A DNA stretch of 58,068 bases from Perkinsus olseni (Eukaryota; Perkinsozoa; Perkinsida; Perkinsidae): the NCBI GenBank assembly GCA_013115135.1, contig JABANP010000327.1, positions 1-58,068 on the forward strand, in the 5' to 3' direction. The position numbers and the translations under genes were made by a program. Below, one piece after another: positions 10,747-21,115 of the stretch. The number at the start of each line of letters is the position of its first letter. The first letter of the stretch is position 1. The notes under the pieces were generated by a model that saw nothing but the letters and a program-made list of their open reading frames with translations, did no database searches and was not told the origin of the DNA.

Positions 10747-11920
10747 TCACAAAATTTTGGGCTCATATCGCACAACGCTTCGACGGCATACAATTTCGTC
10801 TAATGGATAACGCGATATCAGTGAGCAGGACATTCTCTGCAACTCCGATGAAGAAACCCTGTTAGTACCTGTAGCCGCTAAGCTGATCCAACACCATCTG
10901 TGCCAACTGGATCCGGTCGTCAATGAAGTGGAGCTCATCTCTGCAACTTGTATAATACTTTGTCAGCGAGTCGAACCTTGGATACACCTGAAACACCGAA
11001 TAGGTATCTTCTCGTGTATCAGAGTCACCGAGTCAGTAGCCGAGCTGGCGGCCGCCCACCCGTCAACCTCGACAGCCAACTCACCTCTTCCTTAGACACA
11101 ACCGTCCTAGCTCCGATGCCAACATCGATCAGTTTCATGCACTCCGCGAACTGCGTGCGGGAATTATACAGTCGACCGAGAGCCCTGCATGGTTGTCGAT
11201 AGATCGATCATCCTCGATGCTGAGTACCACCTTTCGATGTCTTCCTGGATTGATTGTAGGTACACCGTGCACTGGCGCAGGTAACAAATATCCTCGGCAA
11301 ACTGGCTCAGATGTTCCGGATGTTCACAGTCTACGAGGAACATCACTCCAGCCTTGACTAAGGGTCTTCCTACCACCACTGCCCTCCTTTTTCGACACAA
11401 GTGATGCGAATAGAAGACGAGCTATATGCTCGCCGAGTTGCGCGATCTTCCCTGCCCGCGAGGTGGTTACGTTAAGCGCAATTTAAACTTCAACCCACCG
11501 TTTATCTCCCCCAGTCGAGCCTCGACATCATCAGCTTTCCGACAGTTATCGGAATCGCCTAGTACCTGCTCCCCAGGCCCATATGCGATTGCAACAGGGA
11601 ACGGGCGCACCTTGTTCACGTCGAGAGCCGCGCCTTTCCAGTCGCCAGACGTCGGAATGGTAGAGGCGGATGCCGTGGACGAGACTCACGAGTTCTCGAA
11701 GATGGCACACCTTGAAAACGACAGGTGCTAGGATAGATCCTGGGTCGCCGGAAACATAGCAAACAGCCGTACCCACTCGGGCAGATGTACAGCTGACTAG
11801 TCGCAGGGGGACTATCCATAGTCCATATTACCTTTTCGTTAATCCCCAACGAACAGAAGGACTGTACCGCCGTCCGCGGCATGACCGAAAACAAAGCCGG
11901 GCTCACTTCGCGGCGCACCT
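10747..11920 (-). CDS. Unrecognised multi-exon gene
   Basis: At least four minus-strand exons are visible. Their peptides include TAVCYVSGDPGSILAPVVF (near 11760-11700), NKVRPFPVAIAYGPGEQV (near 11630-11570), VKAGVMFLVDCEHPEHL then CYLRQCTVYLQSIQEDIER (11380-11240), and FAECMKLIDVGIGARTVV (11150-11090). A last exon reads DELHFIDDRIQLAQMVLDQL (10930-10870). One junction is clear: the donor GAAAG|GTGGTA and the acceptor CATGCAG|GG join QEDIER to ALGRLYNSRT in frame. The FIDDR block resembles a motif near the C-terminus of some HAD-type phosphatases, but this is too weak for a functional call. The 5' part (11720-11920) needs either an unrecognised splice or a one-base shift. The gene ends just before the tRNA-Thr gene. 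Confidence 0.45.
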
Positions 11921-11929
11921 AAGGAACCT

Positions 11930-14250
11930 GCGTCCCGCATGGATGACAGTCGGCAGTGCTGACCTCTTGTTCGACATCCTCGTCAATCTTCATCGTCAAG
12001 GAGTTAACTCGCGCTGTCGTGAATAGGAGATCGTTGACCAGTTGGTATCTTTGGTAAGAACATTTTGGTTGCTGTTCTTGGGCCAGAGGATATTAGTTCT
12101 ACAAATCCCGTTCAAAAAAGTAATTCTGAAACTCAGGATCTATCCTCACAGACTGAATGACGGAACGATTGCGAGTTTGAAATTTGCTTCGTCGAACACT
12201 CCCACAGTGTACTGATCATGAAGTTATAGCGTGGAAGTCGTTGGACGACGATGCCTCATTGGTTACACTCATATTAGTATAATAAAACCACACCACTGCT
12301 ACCACTCATACCAACTTTTTCCCAAATCACTACACTTGATTGTAGCCCTCGAAGTCCATCCTGCCATCGAGGTCCTCGCTACGTTCGACGACTCGCCGTA
12401 TACCGCCAGCCACAGCAGCACTCCTTGCAGTATCCCGGCTGAATGACCGCCCACTCTCGCGATTCTTTCACGACTCTCTCTCCTTACTTCACAGCGGCAC
12501 TCTCGATACATCGAAACAGATCTCCGAAATTTGCCTGGAGTCTCATCGTCTCCACCGCAGGATTTCCTTCGGTGCTGAGCACTGCGATCGCCTGGCAGCA
12601 GGAAGGCCTACAGACTTTTATACCAACAATTTCGTAACTCAGAGTCGGCGTAAAATGCGCTAGCAGAATGGATTCTGAGTTCCAGAATTGGTCTATTGAA
12701 CGACCCCATGAAACGCACAATCCCACCTTCGCTGACAAGGTCGGCGCTTCCTTTTCCTCTAACCCTGCTTCCGAGTAGAAAATCTAAGGTTGATGCTAGT
12801 CGGATACCAAATAAGTCGGCGTTGACTACCTGCTCATCATCTCTTCGTGTTGTTGCCACTGTGAAGTCGCAAAGGCCTTTGGTTGCCGGAATGCTCTTCT
12901 GGCGACACTCCAATAACACCGTCTGTCCGATGCTTCCGATTGGTACCATGAATAGGGGGAAATGTGGTAAGCGCACACTTCAACAGTTAAGAACGAAAAT
13001 CACGGATTTTTTGGGGGTGTTCAGCGAACCAATTCTGATGAAACTCAGACTCGATTCTGGAACCGCTTTTCCCGTGCTGAAGGGAATCTTAGAACCGATT
13101 CTGGCTTTCAGAACCCATCCAGCAACCAACGGTTGGCGTGCGTGAGTAAGGTGATCTTGCGCACTAGTGAAGGGAAAGGCGGAGCAATGACGTTTTGTGC
13201 GCTCAGAATTATCATGCAAAGAGCGCACAGCTTCCCTCGAGGACCTTATAGTTTACTGAACGGAAATCATAATGAGAAGAAGGTGTGCATGCGTGCTAAT
13301 GTGTACGCGGAAACACGATGAACCGCATCGTCAACAGGGATGTGCTACTCCCTGTGATTCGGGGCCTGGGTCGTCTCGCTCGCCGACGGATTTCCCTCCA
13401 TCATTCTTAGTACTACTATCATCATAAGTATCTTTATTCTCGTGAACTCCAATCGTTGCAACCGAATCCAGAAGGCTCACGACGGAACCTTCTGTCTTGC
13501 GCACCGCAGAAGGCAAGCACGTCTGTACTACTTACCATTGATTGGTAGCCTGTGCTGCCTGCGGGCGCTGTTTGTCTGTCTGTTTGGCTGCTGGTCAAGG
13601 TTGTTGATAGACGTTTCACTTTTGATCCGTGTAATCTACCATGTCCGACCTGTAGAATTCCGTTTCCATTCTTAATCGTTGCAATCAGGACAGCTTGCCT
13701 CTCTCAACCATTTCTTCTCTCTGGGCATAGACCCATTAACCACTGGCCGAGCTGGGCAACCGTGCCGCCCTTCAGGAGGGAGCGCTACGGAGTACGTTTC
13801 AAACTGTCAAACTGGTACGCGTACGGAGGACCAAGTTACGGTGCATTAAATTACGCCGTACTTCAAGTACTGCTGACCAGTACGCTGCGACGAGTGGTAC
13901 GGTTACTCTGTGGCTGCGTCGACTGTTGGGTATCTTTTATCTTGCTCGGCGATAACGCATCTAACCGTCGTCACCAGCCGGATAAGAGACACTGAAGTAG
14001 TGAATCATGACTCCTACAGCTTGCGTTTACAGTGAACTCGAGGAAGACTCCGTTATGGTGAAGACGCCCGTACTGTCGTCCACCTCTACCGCTCTCTTCA
14101 ATCGCCTTACCTGAGAGTCTCGGATGAATTAGAAGAAGACCTGGCGAGGCAGTCTGCTCAACCACCCGTCCGAGCGTTGCTGGGAAAAATATTCTCACTG
14201 CCGATCGGATTATTCTGACACCTCTAGCCATTCAATTTCCCTCATAACCT
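11930..14250. repeat. Gene-poor interval with type C element copies
   Basis: No gene is recognised between the minus-strand gene and the actin-related gene. Diverged type C sequences appear near 12123, 12636-12690 (AACTCAGAGTCGG to GATTCTGAGTTCCAG) and 13032-13115 (GATGAAACTCAGACTCGATT to CGATTCTGGCTTTCAG). Open frames on both strands near 12300-12500 and 13970-14230 are short and unassigned. Confidence 0.4.
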
Positions 14251-14255
14251 CACAA

Positions 14256-17080
14256 ATGGCAGTCCTTCCGCCGATAGTATGCGACACCGGATCGAGGTGA
14301 GCTCACGGCGTATCTTTCTTCACTCTGGAAGATACCAACAAGGTCGAACCCTGTCATTTTCAGCATGATAAAATGCGGATTTTACAGCTCCGAAACGCCG
14401 GAGGTTCAATTTCCGGCAGCCGTGGCCCGCCGGACTCTAGGGTAGTACCAACGCTTTTGGATCGCTTCCAACGCGTTTTCAGAATCGATGGGCTCTTCTT
14501 CGACACTGAAGACAGCGATGACGATGAGGTTGAGAACGTCTTCGGCGAACAGAATCGGAGGCACAGCCGGAAGCGACAGCTGAACCAATCCGTGAGTCCA
14601 CTAGGGCGATCGGGGAGTCGTCCACCGTCGGGGGAAACAGAGTTTGATCTCTAGACCGGTTACTAGCCGGTTGTCGAAATGGTTCAGATTGAAATGGTTC
14701 ACCAGTTGAGACGAACGGTCGGCTACTCGTCCGCTTCATCAGGACTGTTCGCCTTAATTTCTGATGAACAAAATAATATAATAATAATGTAAATACCATT
14801 GGAAATCTTTTTCGTGATCACTGAGGCCCATTTTTCCTGGAGTGTTAAGGGGCTGACTGATTTAGAACGCAACAGCCCGGGTTTGGCCGTCTCTGACCTA
14901 CCGCATCATCAACGAAATCGCTCAGCTTCAGCTTAGCCTCTTATAGGATCAGCGATAGAAACTTTATACGAAGCTGGGTGACTCCCTGAGGATGATACGA
15001 ACCAATCCCGAGCTCTCCTCAGCCGGCGTCTTCGGCCGTATCCAATGGTATCCGAGGCTCAAGCTCGTCAATTCTGGTCGGACATGATGCGCTGGCGACT
15101 GCGGATCAATCTGGTATCAACGCCAACTACCCGCTCGTTAACGGCGTCGTCACGGACTGGGACGACATGCTGCTGGTTTGGGACGAAGCGTTCTTGCAGC
15201 TTCTGAAGGGAGGTCGTCACGGATCGAAGCGAATGAAACTGGCGGGTATTTTCTCTGGGTTGAATTATTATGATATTTAATGCTTTCGTTCAGGAGGAGG
15301 GATGGCGGAGAGGGGTACGATTTGGGAGAGTGATGGTAGTGATGAATGGCTGGATGAGCTTAAAGGCGGGAAGATACTCCAGACAGAAGCCGCTTGCAAC
15401 CCTACGAAAAATCGGGAGAGAATTCTCACGGAGATGTTTGAACGGTGGGCTCTGGTCGTGACTGATTTTGTTTGAGTCATGGATCAACCTAAGATACGGC
15501 TTCGGAAGCGTCAACGTGTCGGTCCAGGCCGTGCTGTCCCTTCTGGCGACGGTAATCAGGAAGCAACAGTCGTCTTGGAGTTGGTGATTCTCAGGGCCAA
15601 CGCATAGGGATGGTCGTGGATTCTGGCGACGGTGTCACCCACGTGGTTCCCATCTATGAAGGCTTTGTCCTGCAACCCTGTGTCAAGCGGATGGCGATCG
15701 CTGGTCGAACGATCACGCGGTGAGGATGGTATCTTAGCTTCACCCTGGCGATGCTCGGAAAATGTCAGGCAGCTGGCGTATCTTGTGACGCATACGTCGG
15801 GTAACCGTGTAAAGGGCTTGAAGCACTTGAACACGGTAAGTCGCCCGGCTGGCGTTCCCGTCCAGTGAGGGCGCAGATGCGGCAGTGGAAGGAAGAGCAT
15901 TGCTTCGTCTCCGATGATCCGGCGAGGAGCAAGATTAGAGGCTAGGAGAAATACAGTACTACTGGGCATTCGGTATCTTAGGTTGATCCTTGCTCTTCTC
16001 GGATTAACCGTTTCGCCCCGACTCCTGGTCCATTCGGTATCTTAGGTTGATCCTTGCTCTTCTCGGATTAACCGTTTCGCCTGACTTCGGGCCATTCGGT
16101 ATCTTAGGTTGAAGCTTGCTCTTCTCAGATTAACCGTTTCGCTTGATCATTTAGTATCTTAGGTTGAAGCTTGCTCTTCTCAGATTAACCGTTTCGCCCG
16201 ACTTCCAGATGGCACTGAAGTCCCCATCGGAGCGGAGCGTTACTTAGCGCCCGAAATTCTCTTCACTCCCGCATATGCTGTTGACGAAGTCTTCAAGGAT
16301 CAACCGGGAATACAGGGAACCCTAACGGAGGCGGTAGTAGCTGACATGCGTTCATGGGCTCTCGATGGAAGCTTTCGTTATACATGCTACAATCGCCACT
16401 TCTCTCGGCTGCCAATTTTACACGATAGTTTCGTGGCTCAGCGGAAATCGCTTTGCATCAAGCTTCATCTATGGCGCGGCTTTCTTAGTTTCTCCCTGGG
16501 CGTTCCTGGAACGTCGATGAAAGCTTCCTCATACAGCAATGAAAAGTCTTTTTTTCGGTACAAAAAACCTATCCCTATTTATATGGCCGCTTTTCATTCG
16601 CCTATATTTTTTTTACCTAAGCTTTCATGCTACAATCGCCACGTCTCTCGGCTGTCATGCCAATTTTAGACAATAGTGGTCGAAGACTCTCCCAGTCGCC
16701 AGCTGCTGCGGTCTTCATGGTCCATCTCAGATCGATTCGTCGCCGCTGGACATACGAGAATCGTTGCAAAATTCGGTGCTCTTATCGGGAGGCAATACCC
16801 TCTTGGACGGCTTCGGTCGGCGCTTGAACGCGGAGCTTGGAAGAGCTTATGGCGGTCGAGCGCGAGTGGTCGAAAGGGATGATCGGATGTAGTTCGGGTG
16901 GTGGATTTTATGCTACTTTACTGACCATAACAGGTTTCTACCCGTACATCGGGGCCTGCACTATGGCGGAAATTCATAGAGACACTGACGCCCCTGGAGA
17001 TGTGGATCACTCGGGAAGAGTTCGAGGAGCAGGGCCCGTCGGTGGTGCATAGGTTGATCCCGACTCACCATCAATGCTGA
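14256..17080 (+). CDS. Actin-related protein, multi-exon
   Basis: Successive exons follow actin from end to end. Exon 1 (14256-14296) gives [13 protein letters not shown], the phosphate-1 loop region. Exon 2 (14364-14441) gives [20 protein letters not shown]. Then come [18 protein letters not shown] (near 15130-15190), [19 protein letters not shown] (about 15380-15440), [13 protein letters not shown], and after a GTAATC...CTCAG intron [18 protein letters not shown] (the phosphate-2 loop). [15 protein letters not shown] (from 16209), [30 protein letters not shown] and [18 protein letters not shown] follow, then a stop. The CDTG and CGF residues lean towards Arp2, but the subfamily is uncertain. 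The frame needs unexplained single-base changes near 15940, 16925 and 16985; the gene could be decaying, mis-sequenced or recoded. Introns hold type B and type A elements. Confidence 0.75.
14889..14962 (+). repeat. Type B intronic element
   Basis: Includes CGCATCATCAACGAAATCGC, a CTCAGCTTCAGC core and TAGGATCAGCGATAGAAAC, matching the copies at 4681 and 19614-19697. It lies between two exons of the actin-related gene in the sense orientation. Confidence 0.6.
15481..15497 (+). repeat. Type A motif used as splice acceptor
   Basis: GGATCAACCTAAGATAC. Splicing after CTAAG joins the actin-related exon ending TTTGAACG to ATACGGCTTC, giving the expected peptide [17 protein letters not shown]. Here the inverse orientation of the type A end supplies the acceptor. 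Confidence 0.6.
15973..16208 (+). repeat. Tandem type A intron, four repeat units
   Basis: The whole intron of the actin-related gene is made of four tandem units of 64, 62 and 55 bp and a final partial unit. Each starts GTATCTTAGGTTGA and continues GCTTGCTCTTCT, then ATTAACCGTTTCGC. The first GT is the splice donor after the exon base at 15972 and the last CCAG (16205-16208) is the acceptor. The join gives in-frame [15 protein letters not shown]. Confidence 0.8.
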
Positions 17081-17149
17081 AGATGGAATTAAATTCATGC
17101 AGCGATCTGCTAGTTTCCTCTCACAACGCCTTGGGTGGATCATAATGGG

Positions 17150-17385
17150 GAATTGATTCTGGACTGTCGTTTCGGCCTTGATTGCCATTTCAGAATCGAT
17201 CTAGATTCTCAGAATCAGCCCTGGTCTTCGAAAGACGCCCTCTCCTTAGTTTCGCTCGCTCTGTGAGTATACGCTTACCTCGGGGAAGGTAGGTTGAGTA
17301 TTTGCAACTGAATTTGCAACTCGGAATTGCTGCTGGAACCACCGCATTTCACGAGTAAAAATGAATTCCAGAATCGACTCTGGGC
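17150..17385 (+). repeat. Two type C elements between two genes
   Basis: The first (17150-17215) contains TTGATTCTGG and CAGAATCGATCTAGATTCTC. The second (17330-17385) contains GGAACCACCGCATTTCACGA and AATTCCAGAATCGACTCTGG. They lie between the actin-related stop codon and the nucleoside transporter start. Confidence 0.5.
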
Positions 17386-17469
17386 TTCTGTGCGGGGTCG
17401 GGCGCGAATCTCGCTCGCCCGTGACGTCCACGTGCTGTCGTTTCCGTAGCTGCCATTCTCCCATCCAGC

Positions 17470-18746
17470 ATGGACTCCCGCGCTGGCAGCTCAGAATCGG
17501 CGGCCTGCAAAGGGTTGGCAGGCGGCCCCCTCTCCCCAGCACTGCTATCAAGGTCCCGAGAGTCGACGCATGGCTGCTTGTCCAGTACGGTATCCTGGGC
17601 TTCGTCGCGCTGGCGCCATGGAACTTCGTGCTCACTGCTGTGGCCTTCCTCGACTCAAAGTTCCATCACAATTTCGCTTCTAGCGTCCCGATCATCTACT
17701 CAGCATCGGTCAACATCGCCCAGCTGATCATGGTTTGGGTCGGCAACAAGTTCACGTTTGCTCCTCGCTTCGACCTTGGATGCGTCATGCTCTCCATCGC
17801 CATCACACTCCTCGCCGTTGTTGCTATCATATTCGGCGACGGCGATCTGGTGCCCAACGCCGGTCTCGGTTTCGGTCTTGCCCTGATATGCGTATTTTTC
17901 CTTGGCTTTGGCCATTCTATCATGGAATCTTCAGCGTTCGGTCTGGCTGCCCTGTGCCCGAAGATCTGCATGGTGGCGACTATGGTCGGCGAGGGCGTTG
18001 GGGGCTTGGCACCCTGGCCGTGCCAGCTCCTTATTGAGGTTATTTTTTCCGCTGTGCCCAACTCCCAGGGATGGCAAACCCTCATTTTCTTCGTCATCCC
18101 TGCTGCGGTGTCGTTGCTGATAATCCCCATGTTTCGCCTGTGGACCGCCAAGCACCCCTACATGGTCGAGGTCTTGCGAATCGAGGAAAAACGCAAGCAC
18201 GACGCGTTGGCCACTCGACAGACGCGTCGACCAGTTCATCGTATCATAAGAGAAGTGCTGCCAATGGCTTTATGCGCCTGGGGAGGTCTGGCGGTTCTCT
18301 TCGTCGTGTTCCCCGCGCAGGTTGTTCTTTGGACGTCGTCCAACCCCAACAACAATGGCTTCGTGCCACAAATTATTTACACGTTCCAGGTCCTTGATAC
18401 CGTCGGAAGATTCGCCCCTTCTGTGGGCTTGAGCCTGTCGGAGAGAATGCTCATGTTGTTCATTACCCTTCGAGTACTCTTCATACCATTATTCATCTGT
18501 ACGACGCTCTACCAGTCCACCGCACCATTCTCCTTCGATTGGTTCAAGCATATCGAGATGGCCTTGATGGCCGTCACCAACGGTTTCGGTGTTACTCTGG
18601 CGATGGCGTACGGCCCACAGAGAGTCTCCAAAGACAAAGCCGAGCAAGAGGTCGCGGGATACACGATGGGCTTTGCTCTCATCAATGGTATATTCGTCGG
18701 CAGTCTGTTCGGTCTTCTCGCCAACGTCTGTCTTGGGCAGACATGA
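17470..18746 (+). CDS. Equilibrative nucleoside transporter (ENT family)
   Basis: An open frame runs to 18746 and encodes about 400 residues with ten or eleven hydrophobic segments. Near the first segment is APWNFVLTAVAFLDSKF, which matches the ENT hallmark PWN followed by a Thr/Ala-rich helix. The central loop after segment 6 is basic (IEEKRKHDALATRQTRRPV), as expected for the cytosolic loop. ENT proteins carry nucleosides or nucleobases across membranes without coupling to ATP; this supports purine salvage, but the substrate is not visible. Start choice: the same frame is open from 17361, but that stretch lies in a type C element. From the ATG at 17470, splicing a 26-nt intron (17514-17539, GTTGGC to CTCTCCCCAG) gives MDSRAGSSESAACKG joined to TAIKVPRVDAW in frame. 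I prefer this start with moderate certainty. Confidence 0.85.
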
Positions 18747-18908
18747 GAGCGACTGCCCTTTCCATGCACTATTCTACGCTTTTTTGACTGTCTTTGTCTA
18801 GCAGACGACTTAGTTTCGAAACTGTTACGACGGCATCTCATCTCGAGTCGCGTTGTTAGTAAATTGCGACCAAACTCTCATGTCATGCTGGAAAATGAAA
18901 GGGAATCA

Positions 18909-20083
18909 TCAGTCCAGAGCGCGGCATGCAATTCTAGCTAGGATTCTGTCTTTCTCCTTCTCCCTTCTCGTCGAGGTCCTCGTAGGAGACAAAAAGTTGT
19001 TGTTGAGGCTGCTGTCTTGAGGCCCTGGTTCAGCTCCGACCCACTTTGTATGAGCAGCCGCTGCCAGTTCCTGAAAAAACCTGGGAAATTTCGTTAGTGA
19101 GAGAGAACGGTACTTGACGTGGAGGATACACTTTTTAGTGTGAATCTCGTCGCTGATACGACCCTCTAGCGATGACGTACGAGTAGCTACAGCGCAATAC
19201 CACAACACGCCCGCATCGTCGATACCGCCGATTCCTCACGACGAGTAACGAACATTGACGGCTCGTGAAGTGATCTCTATTAGAAAGCTGCGCGAAAGCT
19301 AAGCAAGACACCGGAAACTACATAGCAAAACCAGAGTCGTGTATCGTTTCAAAGCAGACGGTCTTGTCAAAAGACTCTTTTGACAGGGTCACCAGCTGAG
19401 CGCATCGCGGGAAGGGACGAGGTTACCTCGACGTCAGTAGTGCCGGCTCTCACCATAGCAAGCAAGCACCTGCCAACTTCTTCCATCTGCCTACGGAACT
19501 GGTCTGGCAGTTCAGAGCCCCGAGCCTGACAGGTGAAAGATAGGAAATCAGCGTCCTCAAGAAGAGGTCACTGGGCCACCAACGGACGCGAGGCTCGTGA
19601 AGATCTATCGGCCATTGTTAAGTTTATATCGCTGATCCTATCTTACTCCGATGCGAAGCTTCAGTGAAGCTGAGCGAAATCGTTTATGATGCGAAGACAA
19701 TAGGTCAGAAATTCGAATCCCAGAGGACAGGACCCGGGTGTTGTGTTCCCAATCATCAAGTCTCTTCACGGCATGAAGAGATTACATGCCATGATGGCAT
19801 GGTTATTAAGCACGAAATCTTGCTGTCCTCAGAACGCAAGACCGAGTCTTCGCCCGAATGCCACCTGAAGAAGGTCGATTCTTCTGCCAGTGGGTCGTGA
19901 GCCGGGTAAGTCATCCTCGTCGTTGATCCAGACTAGATCTCCCGAGATCAGTTCAACTTCTTTCTTCAGGCGCGTCTGTGCTTCGGGATGCTGCAGCCGG
20001 AATTGACGTTTCCACTCCTCGTGCGCCTCGTCCACAAAATTGGTGAGCAGGGACGCATTCTTGGTTTCACTGGAAGGGGCCAT
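18909..20083 (-). CDS. Small unrecognised protein, three exons
   Basis: Exon 1 begins at 20083 with MAPSSETKNASLLTNFVDEA, then EEWKRQFRLQHPEAQTRLKK, and ends at DLLQ|GTGGCA. A second exon (about 19535-19440) begins after CCTGTCAG and reads SELPDQFRRQMEEVGRCLLA, ending DVE|GTAACC. A third (about 19070-18909) begins after TTTTTTCAG and reads ELAAAAHTKWVGAEPGPQ, ending in a basic tail and stop. Composition is helical and charged at the start, Ser/Thr/Arg-rich at the end. No family is recognised. The intron between exons 1 and 2 holds a type B element in the same orientation as the gene. Confidence 0.5.
19614..19697 (-). repeat. Type B intronic element
   Basis: On the minus strand it reads TTGTCTTCGCATCATAAACG, TTTCGCTCAGCTTCACTGAA and TAAGATAGGATCAGCGATAT. 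It matches the plus-strand copies at 4681 and 14889, and like them it is sense with respect to its host gene. Confidence 0.6.
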
Positions 20084-20089
20084 GAGACG

Positions 20090-21100
20090 AGGAAACTAAT
20101 CGATGACACGCTTTTGTCGAGCTAGACGTGCATACGAGCTGAAAACAGAAACAAGGTTCCGAAGGTTTGCCGATAGCCGATTTTGTGACTCCCTGAACGG
20201 CGAGTCGCCGTCGGCGACTAGGCGCTGGCCGCTGTTCCAGTCTGCGACGCAGACAAGTCCGGACAAGTACAAAAAGCAAACTCACAAACAGAAACTGCGT
20301 GAACCAGGGCGGACTTGTCCGATCAACTCTCATCCATTGCGACTAAACGCCTCGAAGAATGAATGGTTCTCAACTCAGTATGAGCATGGGCGTTGCGAGT
20401 CCCCCGCCCTCTCGGTACGCAGATTTGCGCATGCGTGCAAGGGGTCATCACTGGCCTAGTGGAAAGCTCAGAATGTGTTCCAAACTATGCCGCGGTTGGT
20501 TCCTTGCATCTCAAACCTACTCGAACAGATCAACGGGGAGACACGAACTGCTCACAAAGGGGACGACTTTCGAATGACACTCATTGTGGCACTGATTGCG
20601 ACTCACAATCAGTGTTTGCAAGTTTGAACTGAAGACTCTCCGGTCCAACCGCTCCGGCGAAGAGCCCGAGTGGTTAGAAGACCGGCGGTGAAGCCTTGTT
20701 CCCCTTCGCCATTATCGATCCCTCGGACACTTATAGTATAAGCTCAGCGCTATTATGGATCAGAATTTCCGGCGGCAGAACGCTGCGTTAGATGAAGTTG
20801 AATGGGAAAGCTCTACCGATGCCTAACTGCGTAGTTCAACTTGAATGATTATCAGATCATGTCTTATCTTGCCGAGAGAGATTCTCTTCAAGAGACCGAA
20901 TCATCGGATGTGCATGCGTGCAAGCGTCGCGGGCCTCGACCTTGAGGGAAGAACTACCGTAGGGCGTCGCGAGCCTCAAAACTGCAACCTGCTCGCTTGC
21001 TCGACGCCATAGCCTGACTTGCCTTTTTGAAAACAAACACTTCTCCTTTATTCGAACACCAACATTCTCAGACGCCACATGAGTTTCCACGTCATCAGCA
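20090..21100. other. No recognised gene
   Basis: Open frames here are short and shared by both strands. A tRNA-like 5' half (GAGCCCGAGTGGTTAGAAG near 20660) has no matching 3' half. The interval separates the small unknown gene from the first copy of the secreted family. Confidence 0.4.
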
Positions 21101-21115
21101 TGTGGCCTTCCCTCC

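Noticed and set aside
20655..20720. Possible tRNA gene (GAGCCCGAGTGGTTAGAAG)
   Set aside because: An A-box-like 5' half is present, but no T-arm or pairing acceptor stem follows within tRNA distance.
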